Source of the DNA: Bemisia tabaci
Lineage: Eukaryota; Arthropoda; Insecta; Hemiptera; Aleyrodidae
DNA: 64,000 bases
Direction: 5' to 3'
Assembly: GCF_918797505.1 (NCBI RefSeq)
Contig: NC_092800.1
Span: 1,364,001 to 1,428,000, forward strand
The notes under the pieces were generated by a model. It was given only the letters and a program-made list of their open reading frames with translations. It did no database searches and was not told the origin of the DNA. A program made the translations under genes and the position numbers. Shown piece after piece: positions 10,102-20,499 of this stretch (position 1 is the first letter of the stretch; every line of letters begins with the position of its first letter).

Positions 10102-10328
10102 TTCTGGAAAAAAAACACATTGGATTTAGAGTCCAGACTCTTAAAAACATCGATAAGAAAAAGTACTCTTGATTCTATCAGAATCTAGCTTAAATCAAGA
10201 ACCAAGCCTCTTAATTTAAGCGGATTTCGTTTTGATTCAAGCAAAAATCCGATTGAATCAAGAGTGTATTTCTTGTCAATGTTTTCAAGAGTCTGGACTC
10301 TAGATCCAATGTGTTTTTTTTTTCAGTG
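10102..10328. mobile_element. CACTG-ended MITE, family M1, copy 2
   Basis: It runs from TTCTGGAAAAAAAACACATTGG to the complement ending TTTTTCAGTG and is flanked by CA on both sides (10100-10101 and 10329-10330). The arms carry GACTCTTGATTCTATCAGA and mirror text. It is non-coding. Confidence 0.9.
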
Positions 10329-10330
10329 CA

Positions 10331-10957
10331 TTTTCCGGATGAAAGAAAATAAGTTCATGAGTTGGAAATAGGATTAGGAGCTTTTTAAGTTTAGAATTCG
10401 AATATGACCAGTGTGAGCCGATGCAAATTGCGCAGATGGAGTCATGTGGTGGAAATTTTGTCGGTAGAAGTAATCACTGTGAGTCTCTTTTAAAAATCGT
10501 CTTTAAACAACAATAAAAAACTAGGTACTCGTAGATCATGATTTGTGATTTTTGAGGCCAAGTTCATGATGCAGAAACAAGTGACAAAATTCATTTCAAT
10601 TTTACTTATGGGATACTTCCACTTCTCTCATACCTACATCACCTCTCCGGAATGCGAATTGTAGAAAGAGAGAAAAAAAAATTATTTCCACCTGCAATCA
10701 ATTGTCCTCGGATAAGAAATCAATAAAATGAGTTTTTTGAACTACGATATTTCGACGCATCGGACATTATTTAAAATGCACTAAAAATATGAAGCCGATG
10801 TGATTGGTCGGGAGAGGACTTGACAGCAATGATCTGTTGCCAATTTTTCCAGATAACCATCTAGAGCGCGGAATTTTGAGTTTGTAGAGCTGCGATATAT
10901 TGGCGTGCATGGAAATTTAAGTAATTTTGATCCGAGAATGTTGATAATAAGATATAA
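10331..10957. other. AT-rich gap between MITEs
   Basis: No gene or strong repeat is seen. Open frames here extend from the next MITE and are not convincing. Confidence 0.4.
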
Positions 10958-10959
10958 TT

Positions 10960-11188
10960 CACTGGAAAAAAAAAACACATTGAATCTAGAGCCCAGACTC
11001 TTGAAAACATTGACAAGAAAAAGGACTCTTGATTCAATCAGATTTAAGCTTGAATCAAAACGAAATCCGCTCAAATTAAGAGGCTTGGTTCTTGATTAAA
11101 GCTTAAATCTGATTGAATCAAGAGTATTTTTTCCAATCGATATTTTTAACAGTCCGGACTCTAGATCCAATGTGTTTTTTTTCCAGTG
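10960..11188. mobile_element. CACTG-ended MITE, family M1, copy 3
   Basis: It has perfect CACTGG and CCAGTG termini flanked by TT on both sides (10958-10959 and 11189-11190). The palindromic arms match other M1 copies. Confidence 0.93.
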
Positions 11189-11379
11189 TTAAAGAGTTTT
11201 TTTATATTTATGAAAAAAAATATATGAGTTTTTCTGAAAGTTTTTAGCAGTCGTTGGTAGGTAGGAGGGAATATTAAAATTGTGATGCGAAAATTAGTTC
11301 TTACCTCACACAATATCCTTATGTAGGGTATCCTTCAGTTCAGTGCGAACTTTCGGCAGATAAAAACTAGCGGAGGGCA

Positions 11380-11930
11380 GGGTTGTTCAACTATTCACTT
11401 CATCACTTACACTCGCGAGAAAATTATTCGCTGAAAGAAATCACTGAAATGAAATACCGAACACAAATAAAACTGATGGTAATGCAATTCGATTACAAGT
11501 TTTTCACACACGGACCGGAGATGAATATAATTTCATATCAAAAGTTCAGAATGATCCGGGTTGTTCAACTATTCACTTCATCACTTTTGCTCGCGAGAAA
11601 ATTGCTCGCGAGAAAATTATTCGCTGAAAGAAATTACTGAAATGAAATACCGAACACAAATGAAACTGATGGTAGTGCACTTCAATTACAAGTTTTTCAC
11701 ACGCGGACCGGAGATGAATATAATTTCACATCAAAAGTTCAGAATGATCCGGGTTGTTCAACTATTCACTTCATCACTTTTGCTCGCGAGAAAATTATTC
11801 GCTGAAAGAAATCACTGAAATGAAATACCGAACACAAATAAAACTGATGGTAATGCAATTCAGTTACAAGTTTTTCACACGCGGACCGGAGATGAATATA
11901 ATTTCATATCAAAAGTTCAAAATGATTCTT
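11380..11930 (+). repeat. Three-copy tandem repeat, about 178-193 bp
   Basis: Units begin GGGTTGTTCAACTATTCACTT at 11380, 11558 and 11751. Units 1 and 3 are about 178-180 bp. Unit 2 is 193 bp because GCTCGCGAGAAAATT is duplicated inside it. Copies are very similar, so the array is recent. Open frames of 85-122 codons span the units, but they have no recognisable domain. Confidence 0.93.
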
Positions 11931-12132
11931 AGTATGAAATCTTCCGACTTGTTTAACCACTACACTCACACCCTCACGCCACGGATACTCAACTACAACT
12001 ACCCGATCGGAACTTCCGAGCTCTCGAGTTTTGCGACGTTTTCCTTATTCGTCCCAAAGACGTGGCTTCAATTTCGAAAATTTCCCTTTTTTTTGGGTTT
12101 CCCAGGTGAAAGCGGTACATAAACTCAAAAAG

Positions 12133-12252
12133 GTCGCCCCTCTGACGTAAGGGTGTATCTCAATTTTCAGGTGAGCCCTGTATCACATGTAAATCTATGC
12201 TTTTTGGGGCTCATCAGGAAATCGAGATACGCCCATACGTCAGAGGGACGAC
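12133..12252. repeat. Short palindromic MITE
   Basis: The arms GTCGCCCCTCTGACGTAAGG and the complement CGTCAGAGGGACGAC enclose GGTGAGCCC and GGGGCTCATC. It is about 120 bp long. The family is not otherwise seen here. Confidence 0.75.
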
Positions 12253-12478
12253 GAAAAGAGAAAGCGTTTCCACAATAACGGCCGTTCGGTTTGCTGATAA
12301 AAAAGGGTCAAGGGTCAGTCGGGTAGAAAGGGGGGTCGGGGAGGGGTCCATCTACCCCTTCCCTCTCTTTCCATCTCCTTCCCTTTCACATATTTTCGAC
12401 CATTTTCATACAGATCAGTGAGAACGCCCTCCTTCCTATTCTCCTTTTCTTTCAACACAGCCAGTTTCGAGTACTAAA

Positions 12479-12760
12479 AGACCGTTCATAAATGGACTGC
12501 ATTTTGCAATTTGGAACTATAAATTCTGGCTCTTCTCGAAAAAAACTTATGTGCATAGGGAAACTAATGACATATACGTTGTTTTTAAACCGGGCCAGAA
12601 TTTATAGTACCAAATTGCAAAATGCAGTCCAAATTACGTGACGCACTTTTCCAGAATTTTGCCCTCCCCCCCCCCGTTCTTCCTCTTATAAATTTTTGCC
12701 GCAATGCTCTCCCAGACCCCCCCCCCCTCCCATCAGGACGCAACGTAATTAATAAACGGC
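12479..12760. repeat. Older TACGTAACGC-type MITE, split by an M2 element
   Basis: The outer arms read AGACCGTTCATAAAT plus TACGTGACGCAC on the left and GGACGCAACGTAATTAATAAACGG on the right, around CCCTCCCCCC tracts. Such TACGTAACGC/CCCCC repeats are familiar in arthropod genomes. The M2 copy at 12494-12630 sits inside the left arm. A related remnant is at 26133-26245. Confidence 0.7.
12494..12630. mobile_element. MITE, family M2 subtype D, nested
   Basis: The ends GGACTGCATTTTGCAATTTG and GCAGTCC are flanked by AAAT on both sides (12490-12493 and 12631-12634). Removing the element and one AAAT restores a continuous CATAAATTACGTGACGC. Confidence 0.92.
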
Positions 12761-12827
12761 CTCTGAGAGATAGATGAATTTCACTGATTCACTGTCGCTG
12801 GGCCGCTGGCTCCATTTAATATGCAAC

Positions 12828-12940
12828 TAGGAACAGCAATTTCTGACTCCGTAAAAACACTTATGTGCACAGGGAAACTAAAGTTATGTACGTTGTTTCT
12901 CGAGCCAAAATTTGTAGTTCCTAATCGCAAAATGCAGTCC
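12828..12940. repeat. MITE, family M2 subtype D, left end shortened
   Basis: The inner text AACTAGGAAC-GCAATTTCTGAC and the right end CGCAAAATGCAGTCC are typical. It is flanked by ATTT on both sides (12824-12827 and 12941-12944). Confidence 0.8.
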
Positions 12941-13240
12941 ATTTTCGAAAGGCTCTATGGTTGCACAGCTAGGCTTTAAGTCGGTTCCTCGAAGTAAATG
13001 CCTCCGAGAGAAAAACTAAAACCATTATTTCTTGTGATAATCCAGTTAAACCGTCCCAACGGAAGCAATCTTTGTTATCATTTTCTTAAGGTTCGCCTCC
13101 CTCCAGACAGGTGATAGGCGGCTTCACCCTCCTCGCCGCACTGTCACGCCGCGCCGCACAGTGGATCGAGGCAATGGAAGAGGCCGGACATGAAATTTTT
13201 GACAAAAATCGTAAAATTTTACTTTCATCCCATCACAATT

Positions 13241-13362
13241 GGACGTATTTCTAGCAAACGGAACTATGTGCATTATGACGTGAGCCCTGTTATGCATGTA
13301 TTCTTGTGGGTCTCAGAGCTCACGTCTTAATGCACATAGTTCCGTTTGGCAGAAACACGTCC
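13241..13362. repeat. MITE, family M2 subtype E, copy 2
   Basis: The ends GGACGTATTTCTAGCAAACG and complement are flanked by AATT (13237-13240 and 13363-13366). An M12 fragment (CACAGTGGATCGAGGCAATG) lies just upstream at about 13150-13205. Confidence 0.88.
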
Positions 13363-13691
13363 AATTTTAATGGTTGCTTTTTATGGAAAGTTGGCACCTC
13401 TTGCTCTCATACTATTTGCTGAACACATTTCTAACCTTTTAAAATCGAAATCATATTTTAAGGGATGCTTTAGGTAGGGGGGGGGGGGGCGGTCGGTGGC
13501 GATATAGAACAAAATAGTCTTATGTTGATCTCAAAAATCCGTTCAGAACATATTCACGTTTTACTACGTGACACCCTGTATATGATTCTAAAGTGTCAAC
13601 ATCATTTTCAGCTTCTTTCATCATCATCTACTTGCTCCACGGTTTGAAAGCGCGACCGTCCGTCTTGAGATGAACTATGAATAGCGTTTTA

Positions 13692-13923
13692 CACTGGGAA
13701 AAAAAAAAGACATTGGATCTACAGTCAAGACTCTTGAAATCATTGACAAGAAAAAATACTCTTGATTCAATCAGATTTAAGCCTAAATCAAAAGGAAATC
13801 CGCTCAAATTAAGAGGCTCGGTTCTTGATTTAAGCAAAAATCCGATTGAATCAAGAGTATTTTTTCTTGTCGATGTTTTTAAGAGTCTGGACTCTAGATC
13901 CAATGTGTTTTTTTTTTCCTGTG
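13692..13923. mobile_element. CACTG-ended MITE, family M1, copy 4
   Basis: CACTGGG...CCTGTG ends are flanked by TA on both sides (13690-13691 and 13924-13925). The arms carry GATTCAATCAGATTTAAGC. Confidence 0.92.
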
Positions 13924-13925
13924 TA

Positions 13926-14573
13926 ATCTCCTCGAAGTGGAAGGGCTCGGTCGGTCAATCAATCCGTTTATATCTAAAAGGACTCTTAAGCGTCAGAAAC
14001 TTATGAGTCGTTTAGCTTACATATCAAGACTATGGCAGTCTTGATAGGAGGGAAGGGATTGAAGCGGAAATGTTAAGGTGCTCAATCCCCCAAGATTTGT
14101 GGTTTGAAAGAGAGCAGTGGAGGTTAGGAGTCGTAGAGCGCGAGGGAGTGCTGTAAAGCGACTTATATGTATGTATGAATATTCGATTATCTAAATATTC
14201 GACCATCCCAAGACTGAGGAGCTGCATTTTAATTTTCGAATGTCACAATCCACACACGCACGGTCTCTCATCTGATAATAAGCGAGGGATATGGTAGAAA
14301 TCAATTCTTAATTTTTAGTACACCGTGGCATCCGGGAAAAGCCTCGGCCGCTACAAATCTACAGTAGCGGTGCGGTGGCAAGAAGGGACTTGCTTGTTTC
14401 GGATAGTGTGAAGTCAACATCCTGTCGCCTGTCGGCAGTCTATGGGTAAATCACGCTCTCAGCCCGTCTTTTCCTGCTCGCAAGAAATCGGCACGCGCTT
14501 ATCTCATTTCGAAGCAATGTAGCCGAAGTCGACGCGACGCACGCAGGATCGAGACCTGCAAAATGCTGGACAT
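13926..14573. other. Unique-looking stretch
   Basis: I see no gene or clear repeat. The open frames are short and lack recognisable motifs. Confidence 0.4.
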
Positions 14574-14817
14574 TTCGACGGTGCAAGTCGGCAATCACAT
14601 AACTCGGTTTGCGACGTCGCAGACTTCCTATCATACTTCATTTTTTCGACAGAAAACTACTCAACGGCAATTCTTTGAAGCTGCATTGACTTTTCCTCTC
14701 TGTGTGAAGACAATTCTGCAGAAACTACAAGGAATGATGTCAATTTGTTCTCCTTTAAAAAATAAGATAGAGGCGGAGATTTTCAGACACCGCAAACGAG
14801 ATATCGTCGTTTTCTGC
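14574..14817. repeat. M4-family element, right end missing
   Basis: It starts TCGACGGTGCAAGTCGGCAA and CTCGGTTTGCGACGTCGCAGA, with the body GGAATGATGTCAATTTG and CACCGCAAACGAGATA. Sequence passes directly into M8 at 14818 without the closing CACCGTCGA. Confidence 0.75.
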
Positions 14818-15047
14818 ACGAAGGAACGTAACTCTATGTCAATGTTGCCAAATTTTTCCTCGCAAACGGCATATTAGTCAGAAGAATCTGGGGTGTTTCC
14901 AACTGAAAATTTCACTGATTTTTCCTCAGATCTCGTGCAAAAATAGGGCAATTTTTGGATAAAAATTGCGATGGTATATTTTTGGAGGGAAAATTAATTG
15001 TTTGAGTCAATTTGACAGCGTTGGAATGTATTTACGTCCCTTCGTCC
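14818..15047. repeat. Palindromic MITE, family M8, copy 2
   Basis: It has ACGAAGGAACGTAACTCTAT at the left and a GCGTTGGAATGTATTTACGT mirror at the right, with inner AACTGAAAATTTCACTGATTT. Confidence 0.8.
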
Positions 15048-15127
15048 GAGAGAAGACGATATGTGATCGCGGACTTACGCCGTCGATTTGGGTCTCTCAC
15101 AGAGCGTAATTAGAGACATTTACCATA

Positions 15128-15382
15128 CTGCCGTACTAAGGAAACACGCCGTATGAGCCTTCAGACGTTGCCAAGTTTCCATCAATGAAAACTGAATTTA
15201 CTAGGAAAATTGTGAATATTTCCCCCATGATTTTCAGACAATTTTCTATACGCAATTTAGTCTAAATGTGTGAAACTTCAAAGGGAAAATGAGCAGGAAT
15301 ATGTCGTCAAAAATACATGTTTTATAAGAGGAAATTTGGCAACTCTCGAATGTTCATACGGCGTTCTCTCTTAACACGGCAG
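15128..15382. repeat. Palindromic MITE, family M3, copy 2
   Basis: CTGCCGTACTAAGG-ACGCC at left and TTAACACGGCAG at right enclose mirrored GCCTTCAGACGTTGCCAAG-type arms. CATA lies at both sides. Confidence 0.85.
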
Positions 15383-15549
15383 CATAGAAACGTGTTTTAT
15401 GATTTGGTAATTGGTTATTGGTTTTTCATTTTAGTGCGCAGTTTACTCCACACGATCTCCCATAGTGGCTCAGGAACTCTCGAGAAATCGATGGCCGAAA
15501 GAGCTAAACCCCGTATCTTCGTTTGCGACGTTTTAGAATTCCGGTCATA

Positions 15550-15847
15550 CTGCCGTGCTAAGGAAGAACGCCGTATGAGCCTTTAGATGCTGCCAAATTT
15601 TCGTCGATAAAACATGGATTTCCTGGTAAACTTATGCATATTTTCCTTCCAATTTTTCGGAGAATTTCGAATTTCGAGAATTTCCTTGAAATTTTCTGAA
15701 ACTTCAGATAAGAATATGAATTTTGATCTGAAAGTTTCAGAAAATTTCAGGAAAAATATTCATAATTTTCCTCAAAAATAAACATTTTATCAAAGGAAAT
15801 TTGGCAACTCTCGAATGTTCATACGGCGTTCTTCCTTAGCGCGGCAG
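15550..15847. repeat. Palindromic MITE, family M3, copy 3
   Basis: CTGCCGTGCTAAGGAAGAACG at left and TTCCTTAGCGCGGCAG at right. CATA precedes and follows, as in copy 2. It may be either the target duplication or part of the terminus. Confidence 0.88.
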
Positions 15848-15859
15848 CATACTTCTTGG

Positions 15860-16164
15860 TTTCCTTGAACAACTAATTTATCGAAAACTTCCTTGATTTT
15901 TCTTCACCATTGATATTCTGTCAAAAGTACAAGCTTTGATGTTGGTTGATTCTCCCCAGAAAAATAAAATAGGAGTGGATATTTTGAAACACCGCGATGG
16001 AAGTACGTGGTTTTAGACGTAGCCATCAAAATGTTTCCTCATTCGGAAAAAATCGTTTGCGTGGTTCTTTGCTGACGTACGCTGACTTGCAACTTCCGTG
16101 ATTTTTCTTTGCTGTGTTAGCAAATTCTGACAAAAACCTGAAAGATCGATGCTGATTTGTTCTC

Positions 16165-16203
<39 letters not shown>

Positions 16204-16265
16204 GAAGATTCTTAAACACTACAAACGAGATACGTGGTTTGGGAGTTTACCATCGATATATTTCA
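15860..16265. repeat. Decayed M4-type remnants and a 30-base A run
   Basis: Two segments carry M4-like text: AACTTCCTTGATTTTTCTTC and AACACCGCGATGGAAGTACGTGG, then a second TTCCGTGATTTTTCTTTGC and AAACGAGATACGTGGTTTGG. A run of about 30 A sits at about 16169-16199. Confidence 0.5.
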
Positions 16266-16372
16266 CCAATAACATTTTGAAAAATCTGCTTTGATAAGTG
16301 TTTCTCTCCTCAATAATAATAATAATAATATTTTTTTTTCCAATGTTAAAGTTTCATCCCAATTTTAAAGTT

Positions 16373-16652
16373 TTAATCCAAATTTTAAGTTTTAATCCCA
16401 ATTTTAAATTTTTAACTTCAATTTTAAATTTAAGGACTCTCCTTGGCATTAAATTGCCGGGGAGGACTAAATATCTACCGGCCTCGAGCTGTGAATTGAG
16501 ATACGAGAACATAATATTAATAATAATTTTGAAGTTTCCAATTTTAAAGTTTTAATCCCAATTTTAAATTTTTAACTTCAATTTTAAATTTAAAGACTCA
16601 CTTTTGCATTGAATTGCCGGGGGAGGATTAAATATCTACCGGCCTCGAGCTC
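16373..16652 (+). repeat. Direct duplication of about 115 bp
   Basis: Two copies (about 16373-16490 and 16539-16652) of AATTTTAAATTTTTAACTTC followed by ATTGCCGGG-GAGGA-TAAATATCTACCGGCCTCGAGCT-type text. The period is about 165 bp. Confidence 0.8.
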
Positions 16653-16959
16653 CCGATCAGAAAAAAAAAATATCCCATATCAGAAAAAAATTATAAAAAA
16701 TACTGTGATATCAGCTTTTTAAGCACTTTCAGATGAAGCAATAAAAAAATTGCATGCAAATTCTCCATCGCGTGTACTTAATTGAAAGGCCTCGTAGAAA
16801 ATGAACTGGAACACAAGGTATCAATGCTACTTTTGCTTATTATTCATATATCAGTTAATAGCTTGAAGAATGAAATCTGCAACTTAAAATGCTGAAGGAT
16901 CAATACTTTAGGCGTGGAAACGCAATATAAAGTGACGAGACCAAAATGCGCAAAATGCC

Positions 16960-17780
16960 GTGTCCGGTTCACTCATAATTCGACCCACGGTGCGACGCCA
17001 ACCGAACGTTGTTTTCGTCCTCTGCAGTGACAGACAGAGACACCTATCGTAGGCTACGCGCGAATCTCTCCACACCCGATCAGTTCCCAGTCGACTGCCG
17101 CTGCCCTCGCAACGTAATCTTCCTCGCGCGTGGAGTCGGCATGAAGCATTCATGGCTTTAATTATCGTAATTTCGGGACAATCCGTCGTTAGAATCGTCG
17201 TGTCGGGTTAAGTATTTCGTATGATGTGTTTCGCGAGAACTTCTTAGTGCTTGAAAACTATCGTGCGTTGTATTTGGTCTCTTTAATTGAATGTTCAACG
17301 CCGGTGAGCATTCTCCATCTCGACGAAGCAAAAACTCAGTTTTCTCGTCGAATCGTGTGCCTTGCGTTTGAGTGAATCGAATGATGTTTCGCCAAGATTT
17401 CAATCTAATTTCGTCTTTCCATCAGTGCGGTTTTCGGGTGCACGCATTTCTTTATAACTTTCCGCGAGATTTGGTGCCTTCGTCCCTGTGTTCACCTGTT
17501 GATTCGTGAGTGTAAATCGTTCCGAACCGCGAGGTTGCAATGGCGACCATCGTCCCAAGTTTCGTACTTTCTCCCTCCCCCGTGTTACGTGCAAGTACTT
17601 TTTGTGTGTTATCCGTTTCGTTAGTTCGGAAAGGAGGGACAATCCTTATTCTCTCAAAACAATTACTTAATGTGTCGGATTTGTGTCGAATATTTACGGG
17701 TAATTCGATCGAGTGTCGCCATTATCGAAAAGAATCTGTCGGAAATCTGTTCCTTTGGTCACAACCTTTTTGATGCCGGT
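16960..17780. promoter_or_regulatory. CpG-enriched unique segment, candidate host promoter or 5' exon
   Basis: The segment is clearly richer in CpG than its surroundings and free of recognisable MITEs. It includes TCAGTGCGG at about 17423, which fits the arthropod initiator TCAGT. An ATG in fair context at 17540 opens 77 codons with no recognisable domain. I infer a possible transcription start region on the plus strand. Nothing here names a gene. Confidence 0.25.
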
Positions 17781-18169
17781 ATTCATTCCTCTGGTTCTGG
17801 ATTGTCAGGTTTGATGTTGACATTCCTTTCAAGTAGTTAGCTTTCATATTTATATTCTGCCCAAATCTGGTGTCATTTATTGTGAAATTGTACCTCTATT
17901 TTTCTCCAATTCTCTCGTAGGTATAGTCCTCGTCAAATTCAACGACAGGTACCTACAAATCTTTCTGTTTGTTCCTTCCTACCTTTCTCCGCTCATGAAA
18001 TTTTCTGATTACCAAAGGTTTCAGATTTATACAGACATTTTCTTTCTATAGGTTCTTCAATTGAGCTCAGCTTTCTGCCTCAATCTGAACTCAGTATGAA
18101 GTTCCAGACATGTTTTATTCCAGTGTTACCATCGGTATTTCGGCAAAGATAGTGTTTTCTGAGACCAGT

Positions 18170-18790
18170 CTACACATCGACAGTGAAACTGTTGAAATGC
18201 ATATCTCGGATTGCGACGCTGCAGACTTCCTTTCATATTTAATTATTTATAGGAAAAATATTCAATTTCATTTCTTGAAAACTTGCCTTGATTTTTCTGC
18301 TCTGAGTTGTAGAATCCATGAAAGTACGAAGCATTAGTGATGGTTTTGAACCTTTTGAATCAATTGATTTAAGAGCGGAAGTTTTGAAACTTAGCAAACG
18401 AGATACGTGTTCCTGCATTTTTACCGAGGACTTGCATCCAATCCGTAATTTTCGAATTCTTACTCACCCCTATTTTCAACTCATGCTTTTAATTAGTTCA
18501 CTCGGCGTCAATACATCGATGGCCTCGGTGCAAAACCTCGTATCTCCGTGTCCGGCGTTGCCGACTTCCTGCCACATTTAATTGTTTTTGTAAAGTTACC
18601 AAACGTAATTTCTGTGAAACTTCCTGAAATTTTCTGTTCTACGAGTAGAATATCGTGTTCTAAATTTAAGCTTTGAGGTTGGCTTGTTCTCTTTGGAAAT
18701 GAGTAGCAAGTAGAAATAGAAACTTTTTAAACATCGCCATGCAAGTACGTAGTTTTGCACCTTGGCTATAGACTTTCCTATGTTTGCAAA
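18170..18790. repeat. Two decayed M4-type elements in tandem
   Basis: The first (about 18175-18420) shows CATCGACAGTGAAACTG, TATCTCGGATTGCGACG, CTGCAGACTTCCTTTCAT and AAACGAGATACGTG. The second (about 18510-18780) shows CATCGATGGC, CTCGTATCTCCGTG, GTTGCCGACTTCCTGCC and CATGCAAGTACGTAGTTTTG. Both are heavily mutated. Confidence 0.55.
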
Positions 18791-19575
18791 AATCCTAAGT
18801 AGAGTGAAGTACCTTAGTAGAGAATTCCAGTGAGTGATTTTGTGAGAGAGAAGCGTCAAAAGCATACTTGCCACACAGGGCTGAAAAAATCAGCAATTAG
18901 CACTTCTCCCCCCCCCCTTTCCTTCCCCCACTAAAACTCGTGGAAATATTTGTGTATCATATCGCACTATAATTTGGAAATCTTGCTCAAAATGCGTCTC
19001 TGAGAGATCAGTATTACTAGCGATATCCCAGTACTGACCCCCTTAAATCTGTGCACGAGACAAGACAACTCCCTGAAAAGTAAGGGCTAGGCCCATCCGG
19101 AAGTGTTATGTGGGCTCACCAATGTTCATATTTTTCTGCAGATTTTTTCAGAGTAGATACAGAGACGAAAGTGTCAATAGACAGCCATTTCATTTCATTC
19201 AAAATCCCGGGGGGGGGGGGGGATGAAAGGTCTTTGGAAGATATTGCCGCCCAAAAACGTCTGCGGAGAATTCCCTAAAATATGCACAATTGTTTTCTCA
19301 GAGGGAAGGGATCGAGGCTTTTAACTTTTCGCCCTAAAAAATTGTGCGTTCTGCGCACAAAAATTCGCATTCCAAATCTCACTATAACTGATAATTTTCA
19401 AGTCTTGATAGGTCTTCCCTTGCCCCGCCCATACTTATTCATGATATCTCCATCACGTTTTTTCTTTCCGATTTTAATTAACGTTCAATGTTAGCGGGAA
19501 GGTATTTCGTATTTCATTCGATCCGAATGCCCACCAGAATTTTTTTCATGCATGAGGAGAAATCAGTGAAGAATT
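18791..19575. other. Unique-looking stretch with C and G runs
   Basis: No gene is recognised. C-rich (about 18907-18930) and G-run (about 19209-19222) segments are present. Confidence 0.4.
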
Positions 19576-19579
19576 GAAC

Positions 19580-19720
19580 TTCTTTTTGCAGTTAGGAAGT
19601 ATATTTTCTGGCTTAGTTAAAAAAACAAAGTAAGCACCATTAGTTCCCCCAGTTACGTATGGTTTTTTTTACGGAGGAGGCAAAAATTATGATTCCCAAG
19701 TAATTGCAAAATATAGTCTG
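19580..19720. repeat. MITE, family M2 subtype D, diverged
   Basis: The left TTTTTGCAGTTAGGAAG-ATATTTTCTGGC and right GATTCCCAAGTAATTGCAAAATATAGTC match the family in mirror image. The ends are too eroded to call a target duplication. Confidence 0.6.
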
Positions 19721-19723
19721 ATT

Positions 19724-20063
19724 CTGCCGTATTAAGTGAAAACGCCGTATGAACATTCGAGAATTGCCGAACTTTCTCACATACAATAGTATTGGTGCTA
19801 TGAAATTTATATTAACATTTGAATTGTAATTTATATTTATCTCTTCAGAAATTAATTTCATTGCATAGCTGCAATTTATTTTAAAGGAGAGTTATGAGTA
19901 TCTACCCTCGAATTCGTCAAATAATTTAGCGATCAAATTGCGGTTAAAATGCCGTGAAAACCGAAGGAAACATTTTTACAGATTTCCCTGAAAATTCATA
20001 TTTCAACCGAGTAAATCCGGCAACGACTGAAGGTTCATCCGGCGTCGTTTCTTAGCACGGCAG
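19724..20063. repeat. Palindromic MITE, family M3, copy 4
   Basis: CTGCCGTATTAAGTGAAAACG at left and CTTAGCACGGCAG at right, flanked by ATT and AAT. It is longer than other copies because of an AT-rich interior insertion. Confidence 0.8.
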
Positions 20064-20300
20064 AATTGGCGGGAAGCGGAGAAAACCGACTCCGCTCAAC
20101 CCGCCGGCCGGCGCCGCAGTCGTGCCGGACGAGACCGGATGCGTTCGGCACACACACGAACAAACCTTTTTCGGAATTCTTTCGGGCTCCGAGGATTTCA
20201 GCCAAAAGATTCAGCCAGTCTGTCTCATCAGACCCTTCGGAGGCAAATTGTTCGTTCGTCGCCCGTTTAATCTGCCGATAATCTAGTGTTTTCACCCAAC
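20064..20300. other. GC-rich segment
   Basis: CGCCGGCCGGCGCCGCAG lies at about 20101-20118 in an otherwise AT-rich area. Short overlapping open frames exist on both strands, without recognisable domains. Confidence 0.3.
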
Positions 20301-20401
20301 CCTCCTTCCTGTCTCCACCGAGTTGCGTAACAAGCGCAGATTCATCCTCTCCCCCTCCTCCCCCATTCCTTTCTTCCTTTTCCTCGTCTATATCGACGGC
20401 A

Positions 20402-20475
20402 GTAACGTGGCGTGAATTGCGATGTATCGATTGTTATGGTATTTAAACCTATGGAAAAGGATCGATAAACAGTAT
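20402..20475. repeat. Truncated hAT-like MITE (M5) end
   Basis: It carries GTGGCGTGAATTGCGATGTA and TATTTAAACCTATGG of M5. The right half is missing. Confidence 0.7.
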
Positions 20476-20499
20476 CACTCGCTTAACTCATTTATCGAT

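Noticed and set aside
11383..12122. Three frames of 85-122 codons
   Set aside because: They are the same frame in each tandem unit, not independent genes.
17540..17773. 77-codon frame after an ATG in fair context
   Set aside because: No recognisable domain; mentioned only as part of the candidate promoter region.
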